Assembly (NCBI RefSeq): GCF_001509485.1 | Contig: NZ_LLZI01000265.1 | Coordinates: 56,382-120,381 of the forward strand | Length of the DNA stretch: 64,000 bases | Direction of reading: 5' to 3' | Origin: Streptomyces sp. NRRL F-4489 | GTDB taxonomy: Bacteria; Actinomycetota; Actinomycetes; Streptomycetales; Streptomycetaceae | Part shown: in pieces, positions 11,170 to 21,782 of the stretch | Numbering within the stretch: the stretch's first letter is position 1 | Layout: each line of letters begins with the position of its first letter | The notes under the pieces: generated by a model | What the model saw: only the letters and a program-made list of their open reading frames with translations | Told to the model about the DNA's origin: nothing | Databases searched by the model: none | Program-made: the position numbers and the translations under genes

Positions 11170-13839
11170 TCAGGCCGCCTCGGCCACGAGCCGCTCGACG
11201 GCCTCGATGGCCTCGGGCACGGCGGACGGGTTCTGGCCGCCGCCCTGGGCGACGTCGGGCTTGCCGCCGCCCCCGCCGCCGAGCGTCTTGGCGGCGGCGC
11301 GGACCAGGTCGCCGGCCTTGATGCCGCGCTCGCGGGCGGCCTCGTTGGTGGCGATGACGGTCACCGGGCGGCCGTTGGCCACCGCGAACAGCGCGACCAC
11401 GGCGGGGCGGCCGCCCTGGATCCGGCCCCGCACGTCGAGGACCAGCTTGCGCAGGTCGTCGGCGGTGGTGCCGTCGGGGACCTGGCCGGCGGCCAGCGCC
11501 ACCCCGCGGACGTCCTTGGCGCCCTCGGCCAGCCCGGCCGCGGCCGCCAGGACCTTCTCCGCGCGGAACTTCTCGATCTCCTTCTCGGCGTCCTTCAGCT
11601 TGGCCAGGACACCGGAGATCTTCTCCGGCAGCTCCTCCGGGCGGCCCTTGACCAGCTCGGTCAGCTGCGAGACGACGGTGTGCTCGCGGGCCAGGAACTT
11701 GTACGCGTCCACGCCGACCAGGGCCTCGACGCGGCGCACGCCGGAGCCGATGGAGGACTCGCCGAGCAGCTTCACCAGGCCCAGCTGGGCGGTGTTGTGG
11801 ACGTGCGTACCGCCGCACAGCTCCTTGGAGAAGTCGCCGATGGTCACCACGCGGACCCGCTCGCCGTACTTCTCGCCGAACTCGGCGATGGCGCCCTGCT
11901 TCTTGGCCTCGTCCATGCTCATGACCTCGGCGTGCACGTCGAGTTCGCGGGCGAGGACGTCGTTGATCTTCTGCTCGACGTCGGTGAGGACCGAGCCGGG
12001 CACCGCGGTCGGCGAGCCGAAGTCGAAGCGGAAGCGGCCCGGGGAGTTCTCCGAACCGGCCTGGGCGGCGGTCGGGCCCAGGGCGTCGCGCAGCGCCTGG
12101 TGGGTGAGGTGGGTGGCGCTGTGCGCGCGGGCGATGGCCCGGCGGCGGTGCACGTCGATGGCGGCGTACGCGGCGGAGCCGAGCACCACCTCGCCGACCT
12201 GCACCACGCCCTTGTGGACGATGACGCCGGGGACCGGCTGCTGGACGTCGCGCACCTCGACGACGGCGCCGTTGTCGAGCCGGATCCGGCCGGTGTCGGC
12301 GAGCTGGCCGCCGCCCTCGGCGTAGAACGGCGTGCGGTCGAGCACCACCTCGACGTCGTCGCCCTCGTGGGCGGCCGGGGCGGAGACGCCGTTGACGACC
12401 AGGCCGGCGACGGTGGACTCGCCCTCGGTGTCGGTGTAGCCGGTGAAGACCGAGGAGCCGGACTTGTCGGCGATCTCGCGGTAGGCCGACATATCGGCGT
12501 GGCCGTGCTTCTTGGCCTGGGCGTCGGCCTTGGCGCGCTCCCGCTGCTCCTTCATCAGGCGGCGGAAGCCGTCCTCGTCCACCGACAGGCCCTGCTCGGC
12601 GGCCATTTCGAGGGTGAGGTCGATCGGGAAGCCCCAGGTGTCGTGGAGCAGGAACGCCTTGTCGCCGGGGAGGACCTTGCCGCCGGCGGCCTTGGTCTCG
12701 GTGACGGCGGTGTCGAGGATGTTGGTGCCGGCCTTCAGCGTCTTGAGGAAGGCGGCCTCCTCGGCGAGCGCGACCGTCTCGATCCGCCGGCGGTCCTCCA
12801 GCAGCTCCGGGTACTGCTGGCCCATCGTGCGGATGACCACGTCCAGCAGCTCGCCGACGACCGGGCCGGTGGCGCCCAGCAGCCGCATGTTGCGGATGGC
12901 GCGGCGCATGATGCGGCGCAGGACGTAGCCGCGGCCCTCGTTGCCGGGGGTGACGCCGTCGCCGATGAGCATGGTGGAGGTGCGCATGTGGTCGGCGACC
13001 ACGCGCAGCGAGACGTCGGAGTCCTCGGCGGCGCCGTAGCGGACGCCGGTCAGCTCACCGGCCTTGTCGATCACGACGCGCAGGGTGTCGGTCTCGTACA
13101 TGTTGCGGACGCCCTGGAGGATCATGGCGAGGCGTTCCAGGCCGAGGCCGGTGTCGATGTTCTTCGACGGCAGCTCGCCGAGGATCTCGAAGTCCTCCTT
13201 GCCGAGGCCGGCGCCGCGCTCGTACTGCATGAAGACCAGGTTCCAGATCTCCACGTAGCGCTCGTCGTTGACGGCCGGGCCGCCCTCGACGCCGAATTCC
13301 GGGCCGCGGTCGTAGTTGATCTCCGAGCACGGGCCGCAGGGGCCCGGGACGCCCATGGACCAGTAGTTCTCCTTCTTGCCCAGGCGCTGGATGCGCTCCT
13401 TGGGCACCCCGACGACCTCGTGCCAGATGCGCTCGGCCTCGTCGTCGTCGAGGTAGACGGTGATCCAGAGCTTCTCCGGCTCCAGGCCGTAGCCGCCGTC
13501 CGCCACGGGAGACGTCAGCAGCTCCCAGGCGTACTTGATGGCGCCTTCCTTGAAGTAGTCGCCGAAGGAGAAGTTGCCGCACATCTGGAAGAACGTGCCG
13601 TGCCGGGTGGTCTTGCCGACCTCTTCGATGTCCGGGGTGCGCACGCACTTCTGGACGCTGGTGGCCGTCTTGAAGGGCGGCTTGACCTCGCCGAGGAAGT
13701 ACGGCTTGAAGGGGACCATGCCCGCGGGGACCAGCAGCAGCGTCGGGTCGTCCGCGATGAGCGACGCCGACGGCACGACGGTGTGCCCGCGCTCTTCGAA
13801 GAAGCGCAGCCAGCGGCGGCGGATTTCAGCCGACTCCAT
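11170..13839 (-). CDS. alaS: Alanyl-tRNA synthetase
   Basis: AlaRS charges tRNA-Ala and clears Ser and Gly mischarging. The 889-residue protein has the class II catalytic core (about 1-245, with [18 protein letters not shown] and [19 protein letters not shown] region), a tRNA-recognition middle domain, the editing domain with HSATH and CGGTH zinc-site motifs, and a C-terminal C-Ala domain with [15 protein letters not shown]. The start codon overlaps the stop of the upstream small gene by one base (TGATG). Confidence 0.97.
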   Translation of the reverse strand: MESAEIRRRWLRFFEERGHTVVPSASLIADDPTLLLVPAGMVPFKPYFLGEVKPPFKTATSVQKCVRTPDIEEVGKTTRHGTFFQMCGNFSFGDYFKEGAIKYAWELLTSPVADGGYGLEPEKLWITVYLDDDEAERIWHEVVGVPKERIQRLGKKENYWSMGVPGPCGPCSEINYDRGPEFGVEGGPAVNDERYVEIWNLVFMQYERGAGLGKEDFEILGELPSKNIDTGLGLERLAMILQGVRNMYETDTLRVVIDKAGELTGVRYGAAEDSDVSLRVVADHMRTSTMLIGDGVTPGNEGRGYVLRRIMRRAIRNMRLLGATGPVVGELLDVVIRTMGQQYPELLEDRRRIETVALAEEAAFLKTLKAGTNILDTAVTETKAAGGKVLPGDKAFLLHDTWGFPIDLTLEMAAEQGLSVDEDGFRRLMKEQRERAKADAQAKKHGHADMSAYREIADKSGSSVFTGYTDTEGESTVAGLVVNGVSAPAAHEGDDVEVVLDRTPFYAEGGGQLADTGRIRLDNGAVVEVRDVQQPVPGVIVHKGVVQVGEVVLGSAAYAAIDVHRRRAIARAHSATHLTHQALRDALGPTAAQAGSENSPGRFRFDFGSPTAVPGSVLTDVEQKINDVLARELDVHAEVMSMDEAKKQGAIAEFGEKYGERVRVVTIGDFSKELCGGTHVHNTAQLGLVKLLGESSIGSGVRRVEALVGVDAYKFLAREHTVVSQLTELVKGRPEELPEKISGVLAKLKDAEKEIEKFRAEKVLAAAAGLAEGAKDVRGVALAAGQVPDGTTADDLRKLVLDVRGRIQGGRPAVVALFAVANGRPVTVIATNEAARERGIKAGDLVRAAAKTLGGGGGGKPDVAQGGGQNPSAVPEAIEAVERLVAEAA

Positions 13840-14174
13840 CAGTGGTCCTCATTTCCGGTCGGTCCGGTCGGTCCCGGGGTTCTCGTGGTGCGGTAGGGCA
13901 TTTCGAGCACCGCGCGGCGCGGTGCGGGCAGCTCGGGCGCCCCGGCGGGCTCGGAGAGGCCGAGGGCGTCGTGCAGTTGTTCCTCACGGTCCGCCATTCC
14001 GGCCCGTACGTCCAATGCGAATCGGCGCAGCCGGTGCCCGGTCTCGACGGCCTTCTCCGCGGCCTGCGCGGCGAGGCTGTCGGGCTGGAGCTTGCGCAGC
14101 TTTTGGTGGACCTTGGTGGTGGCCCAGGCCCCGGCGGCGGCGCCGGTGGTGAACCAGAATGCGCGGCGGAACAT
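13839..14174 (-). CDS. DUF6167-like small protein
   Basis: The 111-residue protein begins [20 protein letters not shown], a hydrophobic N-terminal segment that is likely a membrane anchor, and continues as a charged helical tail ending in a Pro/Gly/Thr-rich stretch. It is conserved beside alaS in Streptomyces as far as I recall. No function is known. It lies 8 bases after the DUF948 gene and overlaps alaS by one base, so it is part of the alaS operon. Confidence 0.75.
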   Translation of the reverse strand: MFRRAFWFTTGAAAGAWATTKVHQKLRKLQPDSLAAQAAEKAVETGHRLRRFALDVRAGMADREEQLHDALGLSEPAGAPELPAPRRAVLEMPYRTTRTPGPTGPTGNEDH

Positions 14175-14182
14175 CGCGGTGA

Positions 14183-14617
14183 TCAGTCCTTGGAACGGCG
14201 GGGGCGGCGCGCGCCGCGGCGGGGGCCGGGCAGGCTGCGGCCGACGATGACGGTGGGGTCCGGCTCGGGCCGGCCCTTCCGGCCGATCGCGCGCCGTACG
14301 CCGTAGCCGAACGCGGCCACCTTGACCAGCGGTCCGCCGAAGGCGGAGGAGACGGTCGAGGAGAGCGCGGAGGCGTTGGCGGTGACCTCCTGGACGTCGG
14401 CGGCGATGGCGTCGACGCGGGCGAGCTGGGTGTGCGCGGAGCGGACGGTCGCGGAGGCGTCGGCGAGGAGCGGCACGGCCTGCTCGGAGATCTCGGTCAC
14501 CATCTTGGTGGTCGCCTTGAGGGTCTGTGCGAGCCTCACCAGCACGAGGGCGAGGAACGACACGAGGATCGCCCAGAAGACGGCCACGAGGATCCCGGCC
14601 ACCTCTCCACCGGACAC
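14183..14617 (-). CDS. DUF948-family membrane protein
   Basis: The 144-residue protein has a single N-terminal membrane segment (VAGILVAVFWAILVSFLALV) followed by a long helix (KATTKMVTEISEQAVPLLAD and on) typical of DUF948 proteins, then a basic tail rich in Arg. The GTG at 14617 is preceded by GGAGAG, and gives the expected start SGGEVAG. It is the first gene of the alaS transcription unit. Function unknown; a cell-envelope or stress role has been suggested for the family. Confidence 0.8.
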   Translation of the reverse strand: MSGGEVAGILVAVFWAILVSFLALVLVRLAQTLKATTKMVTEISEQAVPLLADASATVRSAHTQLARVDAIAADVQEVTANASALSSTVSSAFGGPLVKVAAFGYGVRRAIGRKGRPEPDPTVIVGRSLPGPRRGARRPRRSKD

Positions 14618-14807
14618 GCTGGCACCACTCTCCGACTGGTCTGGTCTGGTTTCGTCCCGCTCGAACGGCAACCTTGACCTTATCGCGCCGAAGGGCCCCG
14701 TCCGTACCGCGTTTCGGCTCCCGTACGCGGCACCGGAGAGGGCGATTGTACGGTGCGTGCCGCCGCGGACACACACCGGCCGGGGACCGGCCCCGGAAAC
14801 GCACCGG

Positions 14808-14850
14808 CCCGCCGCCTCCCCGTCCGTGGACAGCGGGGAGTCGGCGGGCG
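14808..14850. terminator. Hairpin terminator downstream of rpsD
   Basis: Stem 14808-14822 pairs with 14836-14850 with one mismatch (C14816/T14842) around a 13-base loop. It lies just after the rpsD stop and before the alaS-operon promoter region. Confidence 0.7.
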
Positions 14851-14873
14851 GAGCGGTGCGCCGGCCGGGTCGG

Positions 14874-15485
14874 TCAGCGGGCGTAGTACTCGACGACCAG
14901 CTGCTCGTCGCAGATGACCGGGATCTCCTTGCGGTTGGGGTCCCGGTCCAGGCGGAACGCCAGGGCCTGGAGGTTGACCTCCAGGTAGCGCGGGGTCTCG
15001 CCGTCGGGGGCGTAGCCGCCCTCGCGGGCCACCTGGAAGGGGTGCTTGTCGCGGCTGCGCTCGCGGACCGTCACGACGTCGCCGGGGCGGACGCGGAAGG
15101 ACGGCTTGTCGACCTTGCGGTCGTTGACCGCGATGTGGCCGTGGACGACCATCTGGCGGGCCTGGTAGATGGTGCGGGCCATACCGGACCGCAGGACGAG
15201 CGCGTCCAGACGGCGCTCAAGCTCGACGATCAGGGCCTCGCCCGTCTTGCCTTCGACCTTCCGAGCGCGGTCGTAGGCACGGACCATCTGGCGCTCGCTG
15301 ATGTCGTACTGGGCGCGCAGACGCTGCTTCTCCAGCAGGCGGACCTTGTAGTCGCTGCTCTGCTTGCGGCCTCGGCCGTGCTCGCCGGGCGGGTACGGGC
15401 GGGCCTCGAAGTACTTGACGGCCTTGGGGGTCAGCGCGATGCCGAGCGCGCGCGACTTCTTGACCTTGGGACGCGACTGGTTCAC
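14874..15485 (-). CDS. rpsD: Ribosomal protein S4 (zinc-free form)
   Basis: S4 is a primary 16S rRNA binder in 30S assembly. The 203-residue protein has the S4 N-terminal domain and the RNA-binding S4 fold ([39 protein letters not shown]). It has no Cys4 zinc ribbon at the N-terminus: [20 protein letters not shown] replaces it, so it is the C-minus type. GTG start with GGAGG 10 bases upstream. Unlike in many bacteria it is alone, not in the rpsK-rpoA operon, and is divergent from an iron-box gene. Confidence 0.96.
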   Translation of the reverse strand: MNQSRPKVKKSRALGIALTPKAVKYFEARPYPPGEHGRGRKQSSDYKVRLLEKQRLRAQYDISERQMVRAYDRARKVEGKTGEALIVELERRLDALVLRSGMARTIYQARQMVVHGHIAVNDRKVDKPSFRVRPGDVVTVRERSRDKHPFQVAREGGYAPDGETPRYLEVNLQALAFRLDRDPNRKEIPVICDEQLVVEYYAR

Positions 15486-15507
15486 GGGGAACGTTCCTCC
15501 ATGTAAG

Positions 15508-15526
15508 TTAGGTGAGGCTTACCTTA
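15508..15526. promoter_or_regulatory. Iron box (DmdR1/IdeR-type operator)
   Basis: TTAGGTGAGGCTTACCTTA matches the Streptomyces DmdR/IdeR iron-box consensus TTAGGTTAGGCTCACCTAA at 16 of 19 positions by my alignment and keeps the dyad AGGT/ACCT. It sits in the 56-base gap between rpsD and the DUF2470 gene, 15 bases before the ATG of the latter, a position where bound repressor would block transcription of that gene and perhaps touch rpsD. Confidence 0.8.
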
Positions 15527-15541
15527 GCGCGAGGAGAACGC

Positions 15542-16465
15542 ATGTTTCGACCTGGGATCCCCCTGCCCGATGCGGAGCGCACCGGGACGGGTCAGCCGCG
15601 TCCCGCGGAAGACGCCCAGCGGCCCTCGGCGGCTGAGCGCGTACGTACTCTCGTCGCCTCCCATGGTATGGCGTCGCTGGAAATCCCCGGCGTCGAGGAC
15701 CCGGACCCCCTGGGCCTCTCCGCGCCCGTCTGCCGGACCGTCGCGCCCGAGGGCGACGTCCTGATGCTGCTTCCCGGGGACAGCGCGGCCGCCCGGGCCG
15801 CCGCGTACGCCCAGGACGACGACCTGCCCGCCGTGATGGAGATCACCGATGTGGCGCCGGTCTCCGTACCGCACCGGGTCCGCGGCCGCGCCTGGGTCGC
15901 CGGCTGGCTCACGCCCGTACGCACCGAGCAGCGCGCCCGGGCCGCGATGCTGCTGGCCGAGCGGCACCCGGTCGGCGAACTCCTCGGCATCGGCGAGGCG
16001 CTGGCCCCGGATGCCGGCCCGGACGCGGGCCACCAGGGCCGGCCCGCCTGGGCGCTGCTGCGGCTGGAGGTCGGCGAGGGCGCGGTGGACGACCTGTGGG
16101 GCGCGGAGCCGTTCGAACCGGACGACTTCGCCGCCGCCGCGCCCGATCCGCTCGTCGCCCACGAGGCCGAACTCCTCCAGCACCTGCACAGCGCGCACGC
16201 GGAGCAGGTGCGCGGGCTGTGCGCGCTGCTGGGCGAGCGCGGGGGCGCGGTCTGCGGACGGCGCGACCAGGCCGTCCCGCTGGGGCTGGACCGCTTCGGG
16301 CTGCGGGTCCGCTTCGTCCAGGGCGCCGGGGGCGGTACGCGCGGCGGGGACGGCGACGGCGGGCGGCGGGTCTTCGACGCGCGCTTCGACTTCCCCGAGC
16401 CCGTCCGGGACGTCGCCGAACTGCGCCGGGCGCTGCACGCCCTCTTCGACGCGGCCGCGAGCTGA
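15542..16465 (+). CDS. DUF2470 (HugZ/heme-utilisation-like) protein, probably iron-repressed
   Basis: The 307-residue protein has an N-terminal split-barrel-like half (about 35-160; TLVASHGMASLEIPG, GRAWVAGWLTP) and a C-terminal DUF2470 domain (about 210-305; HEAELLQHLHSAHAEQVRGL, DRFGLRVRF, FPEPVRDVAELRRALHALF). This layout resembles HugZ/HutZ proteins that bind heme. The ATG at 15542 follows GAGGAG by 5 bases. The iron box just upstream suggests expression under iron limitation, consistent with a heme role; no heme assay evidence exists here. It converges on rarA with 15 bases between them. Confidence 0.82.
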   Translation: MFRPGIPLPDAERTGTGQPRPAEDAQRPSAAERVRTLVASHGMASLEIPGVEDPDPLGLSAPVCRTVAPEGDVLMLLPGDSAAARAAAYAQDDDLPAVMEITDVAPVSVPHRVRGRAWVAGWLTPVRTEQRARAAMLLAERHPVGELLGIGEALAPDAGPDAGHQGRPAWALLRLEVGEGAVDDLWGAEPFEPDDFAAAAPDPLVAHEAELLQHLHSAHAEQVRGLCALLGERGGAVCGRRDQAVPLGLDRFGLRVRFVQGAGGGTRGGDGDGGRRVFDARFDFPEPVRDVAELRRALHALFDAAAS

Positions 16466-16480
16466 CCCGCCGCGCCGGGC

Positions 16481-17848
16481 TCACTCGCCCCGCTCGCCGC
16501 CCTCCCCGCGCAGCCGGGCCCGGACCCGCTCGGCGACGTCCGCGTAGCGCGCCTCGGCGCCGTGCCGGGTGGGGGTGTAATAGCGCGTGCCGTGCACCGC
16601 GTCCGGGGCGTACTGCTGGGCGGCGATACCGCCGGGAATGTCGTGCGGGTACTGATAGCCCTGGCCGTGGCCGAGCTTCTGGGCACCCTTGTAGTGGCTG
16701 TCGCGCAGATGCGGGGGCACCGGCCCGGCCTTGCCGGCCCGGACGTCCGCCAGCGCGGCGTCTATCGCCAGATACGCGGCGTTGGACTTCGGCGCCAGGG
16801 CGAGCGCGATGGTGGCCTGGCTCAGCGTGATCCGGGCCTCGGGGAAGCCGATCATCGCCACCGCCTGGGCCGCGGCCACCGCCGTCTGGAGCGCCGTGGG
16901 ATCGGCCAGGCCGATGTCCTCGCTCGCCGAGATCATCAGCCGGCGGGCGATGAACCGCGGGTCCTCCCCCGCCTCGATCATCCGGGCGAGATAGTGCAGC
17001 GCGGCGTCCACGTCCGAGCCGCGGATCGACTTGATCAGCGCGCTGGCGACGTCGTAGTGCTGGTCGCCGGCCCGGTCGTACTTCACCGCCGCCCGGTCGA
17101 CCGCCTCCTCCAGAGTCTGGAGGGTGATCTCCTTCTCCCCCTTGGCCAGCGCGGATCCGGCGCCGGCCTCCAGCGCCGTCAGCGCCCGCCGGGCGTCCCC
17201 GCCGGCGATCCGCAGCAGATGCGCCTCGGTGTCCTCGGGGAGGGTGACCGCCCCGGCCAGCCCCCGCGCGTCGGTCAGCGCGCGCCGCAGCAGACCGCGC
17301 AGATCGTCGTCGGTCAGCGGCTCCAGCGTCAGCAGCAGGGAGCGGGAGAGCAGCGGGGAGATCACCGAGAAGTACGGATTCTCGGTCGTGGCGGCGATCA
17401 GGGTGACCCAGCGGTTCTCCACCGCGGGCAGCAGCGAGTCCTGCTGGGCCTTGCTGAAGCGGTGGATCTCGTCGAGGAAGAGGACGGTGTCCTTGCCGTA
17501 GCCGCCGGAGGCGCGGCGGGCGCCGTCGATGACCGCGCGGACCTCCTTGACCCCGGCGGTGATCGCCGACAGCTCCACGAAGCGCTTGTTGGTCGCCTGG
17601 CTGACGACGTACGCCAGGGTCGTCTTGCCGATGCCGGGCGGGCCCCACAGGAACACCGACGACGGACCGGCCGGCCCGCCGGCTCCCTCGCCCACCAGCC
17701 GCCGCAGCGGCGATCCGGGCTTGAGCAGATGCTGCTGGCCGACGACTTCGTCGAGGGTGCGCGGGCGCATGCGTACGGCGAGAGGGGACCTCGCCGGGTC
17801 CTTCTCCTGACGGTCTTCCGCGGCGGCGGTGAACAGGTCGGGCTCCAC
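16481..17848 (-). CDS. rarA: RarA/MgsA, AAA ATPase of replication-fork maintenance
   Basis: The 455-residue protein has an AAA core with Walker [10 protein letters not shown], Walker [16 protein letters not shown] and sensor AATTENPYF, followed by the C-terminal tetramerisation region with [22 protein letters not shown] and the conserved tail [15 protein letters not shown]. RarA acts at stalled forks with SSB. The GTG at 17848 gives the usual [18 protein letters not shown] start; the frame extends further upstream but with atypical composition. Confidence 0.93.
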   Translation of the reverse strand: MEPDLFTAAAEDRQEKDPARSPLAVRMRPRTLDEVVGQQHLLKPGSPLRRLVGEGAGGPAGPSSVFLWGPPGIGKTTLAYVVSQATNKRFVELSAITAGVKEVRAVIDGARRASGGYGKDTVLFLDEIHRFSKAQQDSLLPAVENRWVTLIAATTENPYFSVISPLLSRSLLLTLEPLTDDDLRGLLRRALTDARGLAGAVTLPEDTEAHLLRIAGGDARRALTALEAGAGSALAKGEKEITLQTLEEAVDRAAVKYDRAGDQHYDVASALIKSIRGSDVDAALHYLARMIEAGEDPRFIARRLMISASEDIGLADPTALQTAVAAAQAVAMIGFPEARITLSQATIALALAPKSNAAYLAIDAALADVRAGKAGPVPPHLRDSHYKGAQKLGHGQGYQYPHDIPGGIAAQQYAPDAVHGTRYYTPTRHGAEARYADVAERVRARLRGEGGERGE

Positions 17849-17925
17849 GCTTATGGAGCCTATGCCACCCCACTGACAACGCCCCGGCCGCCGGGGTCGG
17901 CGGGCCGGGGCGCGCACTCCGCGCG

Positions 17926-17951
17926 GCGGTCCGGGACGGTTCCCGGACCGC
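17926..17951. terminator. Hairpin terminator after the VKOR gene
   Basis: An 11-bp perfect stem (17926-17936 with 17941-17951) with a 4-base loop starts 6 bases beyond the VKOR stop codon on the minus strand. Confidence 0.65.
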
Positions 17952-17956
17952 ACGGC

Positions 17957-18601
17957 TCACAGCAGGCTGCTCCAGTACGACCACCAGCGGGTCAGGATCA
18001 GCAGCGCGATCACGCCGTACCAGAGCACCGGGACGACCCAGTGGAACTCCACGACCGCCTCGCGCAGGCCCCGGGGCGCCGGCAGGATGCCGTGCTTGAC
18101 GTTGTGCGCCGTGGTGTACCAGAACATCAGGACCGTCACGCACCAGGTCAGCGTGCACCACAGGCACAGCGCGTTGATGTCGTACAGCGACTGGGTCATC
18201 AGCCACATGCAGAAGACCGAGGCGAGCAGCGTGCCGGCGTTCAGACCGAGCCAGTACCAGCGGCGGAAGCGGGCGCCCGCCAGCAGGGCCATGCCGATGG
18301 CGATCACCACCGCGAAGCCGAGCAGCCCGGCCATCGGGTTGGGGAAGTCGAACACCTCCGCCTGCTTGCTCTGCATCACGCTGCCGCAGGAGATGATCGG
18401 GTTGAGGCTGCAGGCCGGTTTGAAGTTCGGGTCCTTCAGCAGCTCGAACTTGTCCAGCGTGATGACCCAGGAGGCCAGCCCGCCCAGCAGACCGGTGATC
18501 ACCAGCAGCAGGGCCAGGCCGCGGCCGGCGCCGATGGGCTGCCCCGCGGCGCTCGCGCGGTCGTCGTCGGTGGACACGTCGTCCAGCGCTGTCGTCGTCA
18601 T
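17957..18601 (-). CDS. Vitamin K epoxide reductase family integral membrane protein
   Basis: Bacterial VKOR homologues reoxidise DsbA-type thiol oxidases. The 214-residue protein has four to five membrane helices (e.g. GLALLLVITGLLGGLASWVI, WYWLGLNAGTLLASVFCMWL), the loop Cys pair (CSLNPIISCGSVMQ) and the redox CLWC in ALCLWCTLTWC, all as in VKOR. The ATG at 18601 was taken; the longer frame reads through the intergenic region. A DsbA-like protein is at 57496-58038, far away. Confidence 0.92.
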   Translation of the reverse strand: MTTTALDDVSTDDDRASAAGQPIGAGRGLALLLVITGLLGGLASWVITLDKFELLKDPNFKPACSLNPIISCGSVMQSKQAEVFDFPNPMAGLLGFAVVIAIGMALLAGARFRRWYWLGLNAGTLLASVFCMWLMTQSLYDINALCLWCTLTWCVTVLMFWYTTAHNVKHGILPAPRGLREAVVEFHWVVPVLWYGVIALLILTRWWSYWSSLL

Positions 18602-18763
18602 AGGGCCGCTTCCGTCGCTCCGTGGGAGGTGGCTCGCCGTCAAGGCGTGGCACGGCCGGCGGACCCGGCCGCGTCCCTCATTGTGCCGTACGTCCCTGTG
18701 GACCCGGGCCGTCCTGACGGGGACGGGGGTGATTCCGCGGCCCGCGCGTTGACGCCGGGAACG

Positions 18764-18803
18764 CCCGGGGGCCCGGACGGCGCGCTGCCGTCCGGGCCCC
18801 GGG
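18764..18803. terminator. Hairpin terminator after hisS
   Basis: A stem of 14 pairs (18768-18781 with 18787-18800) around a 5-base loop lies directly after the hisS stop on the minus strand; adjacent bases extend it imperfectly. Confidence 0.7.
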
Positions 18804-18818
18804 AAGCGGGCGGGCTTC

Positions 18819-20081
18819 TCAGCCCAGCGCCCGCCGGACCTCCTCGACCACCGCGTCCAGCGCGACCGGCGTCTGCTCACCGCTCCGCAGGTCCTTGAGC
18901 TGGACCACGCCGTCGGCCAGATCCCGCTCCCCGGCCACCAGCGCCAGCCGGGCGCCGGAGCGGTTGGCGGACTTCATGGCGTTCTTCAGGCCCTTGCCGC
19001 CGTACGCGAAGTCGGTGGCGACCCCGGCCCGGCGCAACTCGGTGACCTTGCCGAACAGCACCCGGCGGGCTTCCTCGCCCAGCGGCACGGCGTAGACGGC
19101 GGTGGCGGCCGGGATGTCGAGGGAGATGCCCTCGGCCTCCAGGGCCAGCACCGTGCGGTCCACGCCCAGCGCCCAGCCGACGGACGGCAGCGCGGGCCCG
19201 CCGATCATCTCGGACAGGCCGTCGTAGCGGCCGCCGCCGCCCACCGCGGACTGCGAGCCCAGGCCGTCGTGGACGAACTCGAAGGTGGTGCGGGTGTAGT
19301 AGTCCAGGCCGCGGACCAGCTTCGGGTCGTCCTCGAAGGCCACGCCCGCCGCGGTCAGCAGCTCGCGGACCTGCTCGTGGTAGGTCTTGCACGCCTCGCA
19401 CAGGTAGTCGCGCAGCATCGGCGCGCCGGCCAGCTGCTCCCGGACGGACTCGCGCTTGTCGTCCAGCACCCGCAGCGGGTTGATCTCGATGCGGCGGCGG
19501 GTGTCCTCGTCGAGCTCCAGCCCGCGCAGGAAGTCCTGGAGCGCGGCGCGGTAGACGGGGCGGCACTCCTTGTCGCCGAGGGAGTTCAGCAGGATCCGGA
19601 AGTCGCGCAGGCCCAGCGAGCGGTATGCCTGGTGGGCCAGGATGATCAGCTCGGCGTCCAGCGCCGGGTCCTCGGCGCCGATCGCCTCCGCGCCGACCTG
19701 TGAGAAGTGGCGGTAGCGGCCCTTCTGCGGGCGCTCGTAGCGGTAGTACGAGCCGGAGTACCAGAGCTTGACGGGGAGGTTGCCGGCCTTGTGGAGGTTG
19801 GCCTCCAGCGCGGCGCGCAGCACCGACGCGGTGCCCTCGGGGCGCAGTGCGAGCTGGTCGCCGCCCTTGGTCTCGAAGGAGTACATCTCCTTGGTGACGA
19901 TGTCGGTGGACTCGCCGACGCCGCGGGCGAACAGCTCGACGTTCTCGAAGCCGGGCGTCTCGATGTAGCCGTAGCCGGAGTTGCGCAGCGGCGCGGCGAT
20001 CGCCTCGCGGACCGCCAGATACGTCGCGGAGTTCGGCGGGATCAGGTCGTAGGTGCCCTTGGGGGCCTGAAAGGTGCTCAC
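18819..20081 (-). CDS. hisS: Histidyl-tRNA synthetase
   Basis: HisRS charges tRNA-His. The 420-residue class II protein shows motif 2 [16 protein letters not shown], the His-specific [24 protein letters not shown], and motif 3 [10 protein letters not shown], plus the C-terminal anticodon-binding domain. It follows the MBL hydrolase by 10 bases on the same strand, a pairing commonly seen in actinobacteria. Confidence 0.96.
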   Translation of the reverse strand: MSTFQAPKGTYDLIPPNSATYLAVREAIAAPLRNSGYGYIETPGFENVELFARGVGESTDIVTKEMYSFETKGGDQLALRPEGTASVLRAALEANLHKAGNLPVKLWYSGSYYRYERPQKGRYRHFSQVGAEAIGAEDPALDAELIILAHQAYRSLGLRDFRILLNSLGDKECRPVYRAALQDFLRGLELDEDTRRRIEINPLRVLDDKRESVREQLAGAPMLRDYLCEACKTYHEQVRELLTAAGVAFEDDPKLVRGLDYYTRTTFEFVHDGLGSQSAVGGGGRYDGLSEMIGGPALPSVGWALGVDRTVLALEAEGISLDIPAATAVYAVPLGEEARRVLFGKVTELRRAGVATDFAYGGKGLKNAMKSANRSGARLALVAGERDLADGVVQLKDLRSGEQTPVALDAVVEEVRRALG

Positions 20082-20091
20082 GGAAGTCTTG

Positions 20092-20808
20092 TCACATTCC
20101 TCGTCGCGGAGCGGCGGTCGCGTCGCCGTCTCCGAGGCCGGCGGCCACCTGCCGGAGGAAGGGGTTGGTGGCGCGCTCGCGGCCGATGGTGGTCTGGGGG
20201 CCGTGGCCGGAGAGGACCACGGTCGAGTCGTCCAGCGGGAGGCAGACGCGCTCCAGCGACCGGAGGATCTCGGCGTGGTCGCCGCCCGGCAGGTCGGTGC
20301 GTCCGATGGAGCCGGCGAACAGCAGGTCGCCCGAGAAGAACACCGGCGGGATGTCCGCCTGCTCGGGCAGCCGGAAGGTCACCGACCCCTTGGTATGGCC
20401 CGGCGCGTGCGCGACCGAGAACTCCATCCCGGCGAGCTGGAGGGCGCTGCCATCGGCGAGCTCCTTGACGTCGTCCGGCTCGCCCACGGTCAGCTCGCCC
20501 ATGAGCTGCTGACCGATGGAGCGGCCGAGGGCCTTCTCCGGGTCGCTCATCATGTAGCGGTCCTCGGGGTGGATCCAGGCGGGGACGCCGTGCGCGCCGC
20601 ACACCGGGACGACCGAGGCGACGTGGTCGAGGTGGCCGTGGGTGAGGATGACCGCGACGGGCTTGAGCCGATGCTTCCTGAGCGTCTCCTCGACGCCGGG
20701 GGCCGCTTCGTGGCCCGGGTCGATGATCACGCACTCCTCGCCGGCGGCGGGGGCGACCAGATAGCAGTTGGTCCCCCAGGCCCCGGCGGGGAACCCGGCA
20801 ATCAGCAC
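20092..20808 (-). CDS. Metallo-beta-lactamase-fold hydrolase (glyoxalase II-like)
   Basis: The 238-residue protein has the dinuclear zinc site THGHLDH (HxHxDH), a third His in [12 protein letters not shown], an Asp in [16 protein letters not shown] and a final His in [13 protein letters not shown]. This is the glyoxalase II-type subfamily; hydroxyacylglutathione-like or mycothiol-thioester hydrolysis is plausible but not shown. The GTG at 20808 is preceded by AAGGA and gives the typical N-terminus [18 protein letters not shown]. Confidence 0.9.
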   Translation of the reverse strand: MLIAGFPAGAWGTNCYLVAPAAGEECVIIDPGHEAAPGVEETLRKHRLKPVAVILTHGHLDHVASVVPVCGAHGVPAWIHPEDRYMMSDPEKALGRSIGQQLMGELTVGEPDDVKELADGSALQLAGMEFSVAHAPGHTKGSVTFRLPEQADIPPVFFSGDLLFAGSIGRTDLPGGDHAEILRSLERVCLPLDDSTVVLSGHGPQTTIGRERATNPFLRQVAAGLGDGDATAAPRRGM

Positions 20809-20969
20809 GTTCGTCCTTAAGGATCGGCGGGGGGCGGTCCGGCGGGACCGCGCCCGGAACATCTCGGCAGCTCCAGAGCCTACCGGCGGGACTCCCGGCA
20901 GGGCGAACCCGTATACGGTACGGCCACGGCAGACGTCAGCGACGGATTGCGGCAGAGAGGGGACGACGG

Positions 20970-21782
20970 GTGGTCAGCAAGGACCGGCGGCGGCGCGAGC
21001 TCGCCCGGCAGAAGTACGCCCGCCAGCAGCAGCGGCGGACCGAGGCCGCCCGGCGGGCCAAGCGCCGCAACGTCCTCCTCGCCGGCGTGGTGGCGCTCGC
21101 GCTGGCCGCCGGCGCCGCGGCCTACGCCTCCGCGTCCCTGGTCGGCGGCGACCGCAAGGACGACGGCGCCGCCCCGCCGGCCGATCCGTGCGCCCGCCCC
21201 GCCAAGGGCACTCCGGCGGCGAAGACCTGGCCGAAGGAGCCCGCGATGACGGTCGACACCTCGGCCGCGTACACCGCCGAGCTGTCGACCACCTGCGGCC
21301 GGATCACCTTCGCCATGGACGCGGCCAAGGCGCCGCACACGGTCAACTCCTTCGCGTTCCTGGCCGGGCAGGGCTACTTCGACCACACCCGCTGCCACCG
21401 CCTGGTCGACGAGGGGATCCACATCCTCCAGTGCGGCGACCCGAAGGGCACCGGCGCGGGCACGCCCGGCTACACCCTCCCCGACGAGGATCTGCGCGAC
21501 CCGCGGATCAAGGGCGGGGTCTATCCGGCGGGCACGGTCGCCATGGCCAACCGCTACGACGGCAAGGACCCCAAGACCCGGAATTCCGGCGGGAGTCAGT
21601 TCTTCCTCGTCTACGAGGACAGCCGGCTGCCCGCGGACTACACGCCGTTCGGCCGGATCACCGGCGGCCTGGACGTCCTGACGAAGATCGCCGCCGCCGG
21701 GTCGCACCCCGACCCGGCGCACGGCAGCACCGCGCCCAACGCCACGGTCGTCATCGACCGGGCGGCGGTGCGCAAGACCTGA
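20970..21782 (+). CDS. Membrane-anchored cyclophilin-type peptidylprolyl isomerase
   Basis: Cyclophilins speed up cis-trans isomerisation of X-Pro bonds. The 270-residue protein has a basic N-terminus (RRRRELARQKYARQQQRR), a single anchor LLAGVVALALAAGAAAY at about 36-55, an extracytoplasmic linker, and a cyclophilin domain (about 100-265) with GRITFAMDA, NSFAFLAGQGYFDHTRCHR and GGSQFFLVYED. The start GTG at 20970 follows a purine-rich stretch. It is divergent from the MBL gene. Confidence 0.93.
   Translation: MVSKDRRRRELARQKYARQQQRRTEAARRAKRRNVLLAGVVALALAAGAAAYASASLVGGDRKDDGAAPPADPCARPAKGTPAAKTWPKEPAMTVDTSAAYTAELSTTCGRITFAMDAAKAPHTVNSFAFLAGQGYFDHTRCHRLVDEGIHILQCGDPKGTGAGTPGYTLPDEDLRDPRIKGGVYPAGTVAMANRYDGKDPKTRNSGGSQFFLVYEDSRLPADYTPFGRITGGLDVLTKIAAAGSHPDPAHGSTAPNATVVIDRAAVRKT

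Noticed and set aside
8504..12325. 1273-codon open frame on the plus strand over aroE, mltG, ruvX and alaS
   Set aside because: High-GC DNA leaves long antisense frames; the minus-strand genes have clear family motifs.
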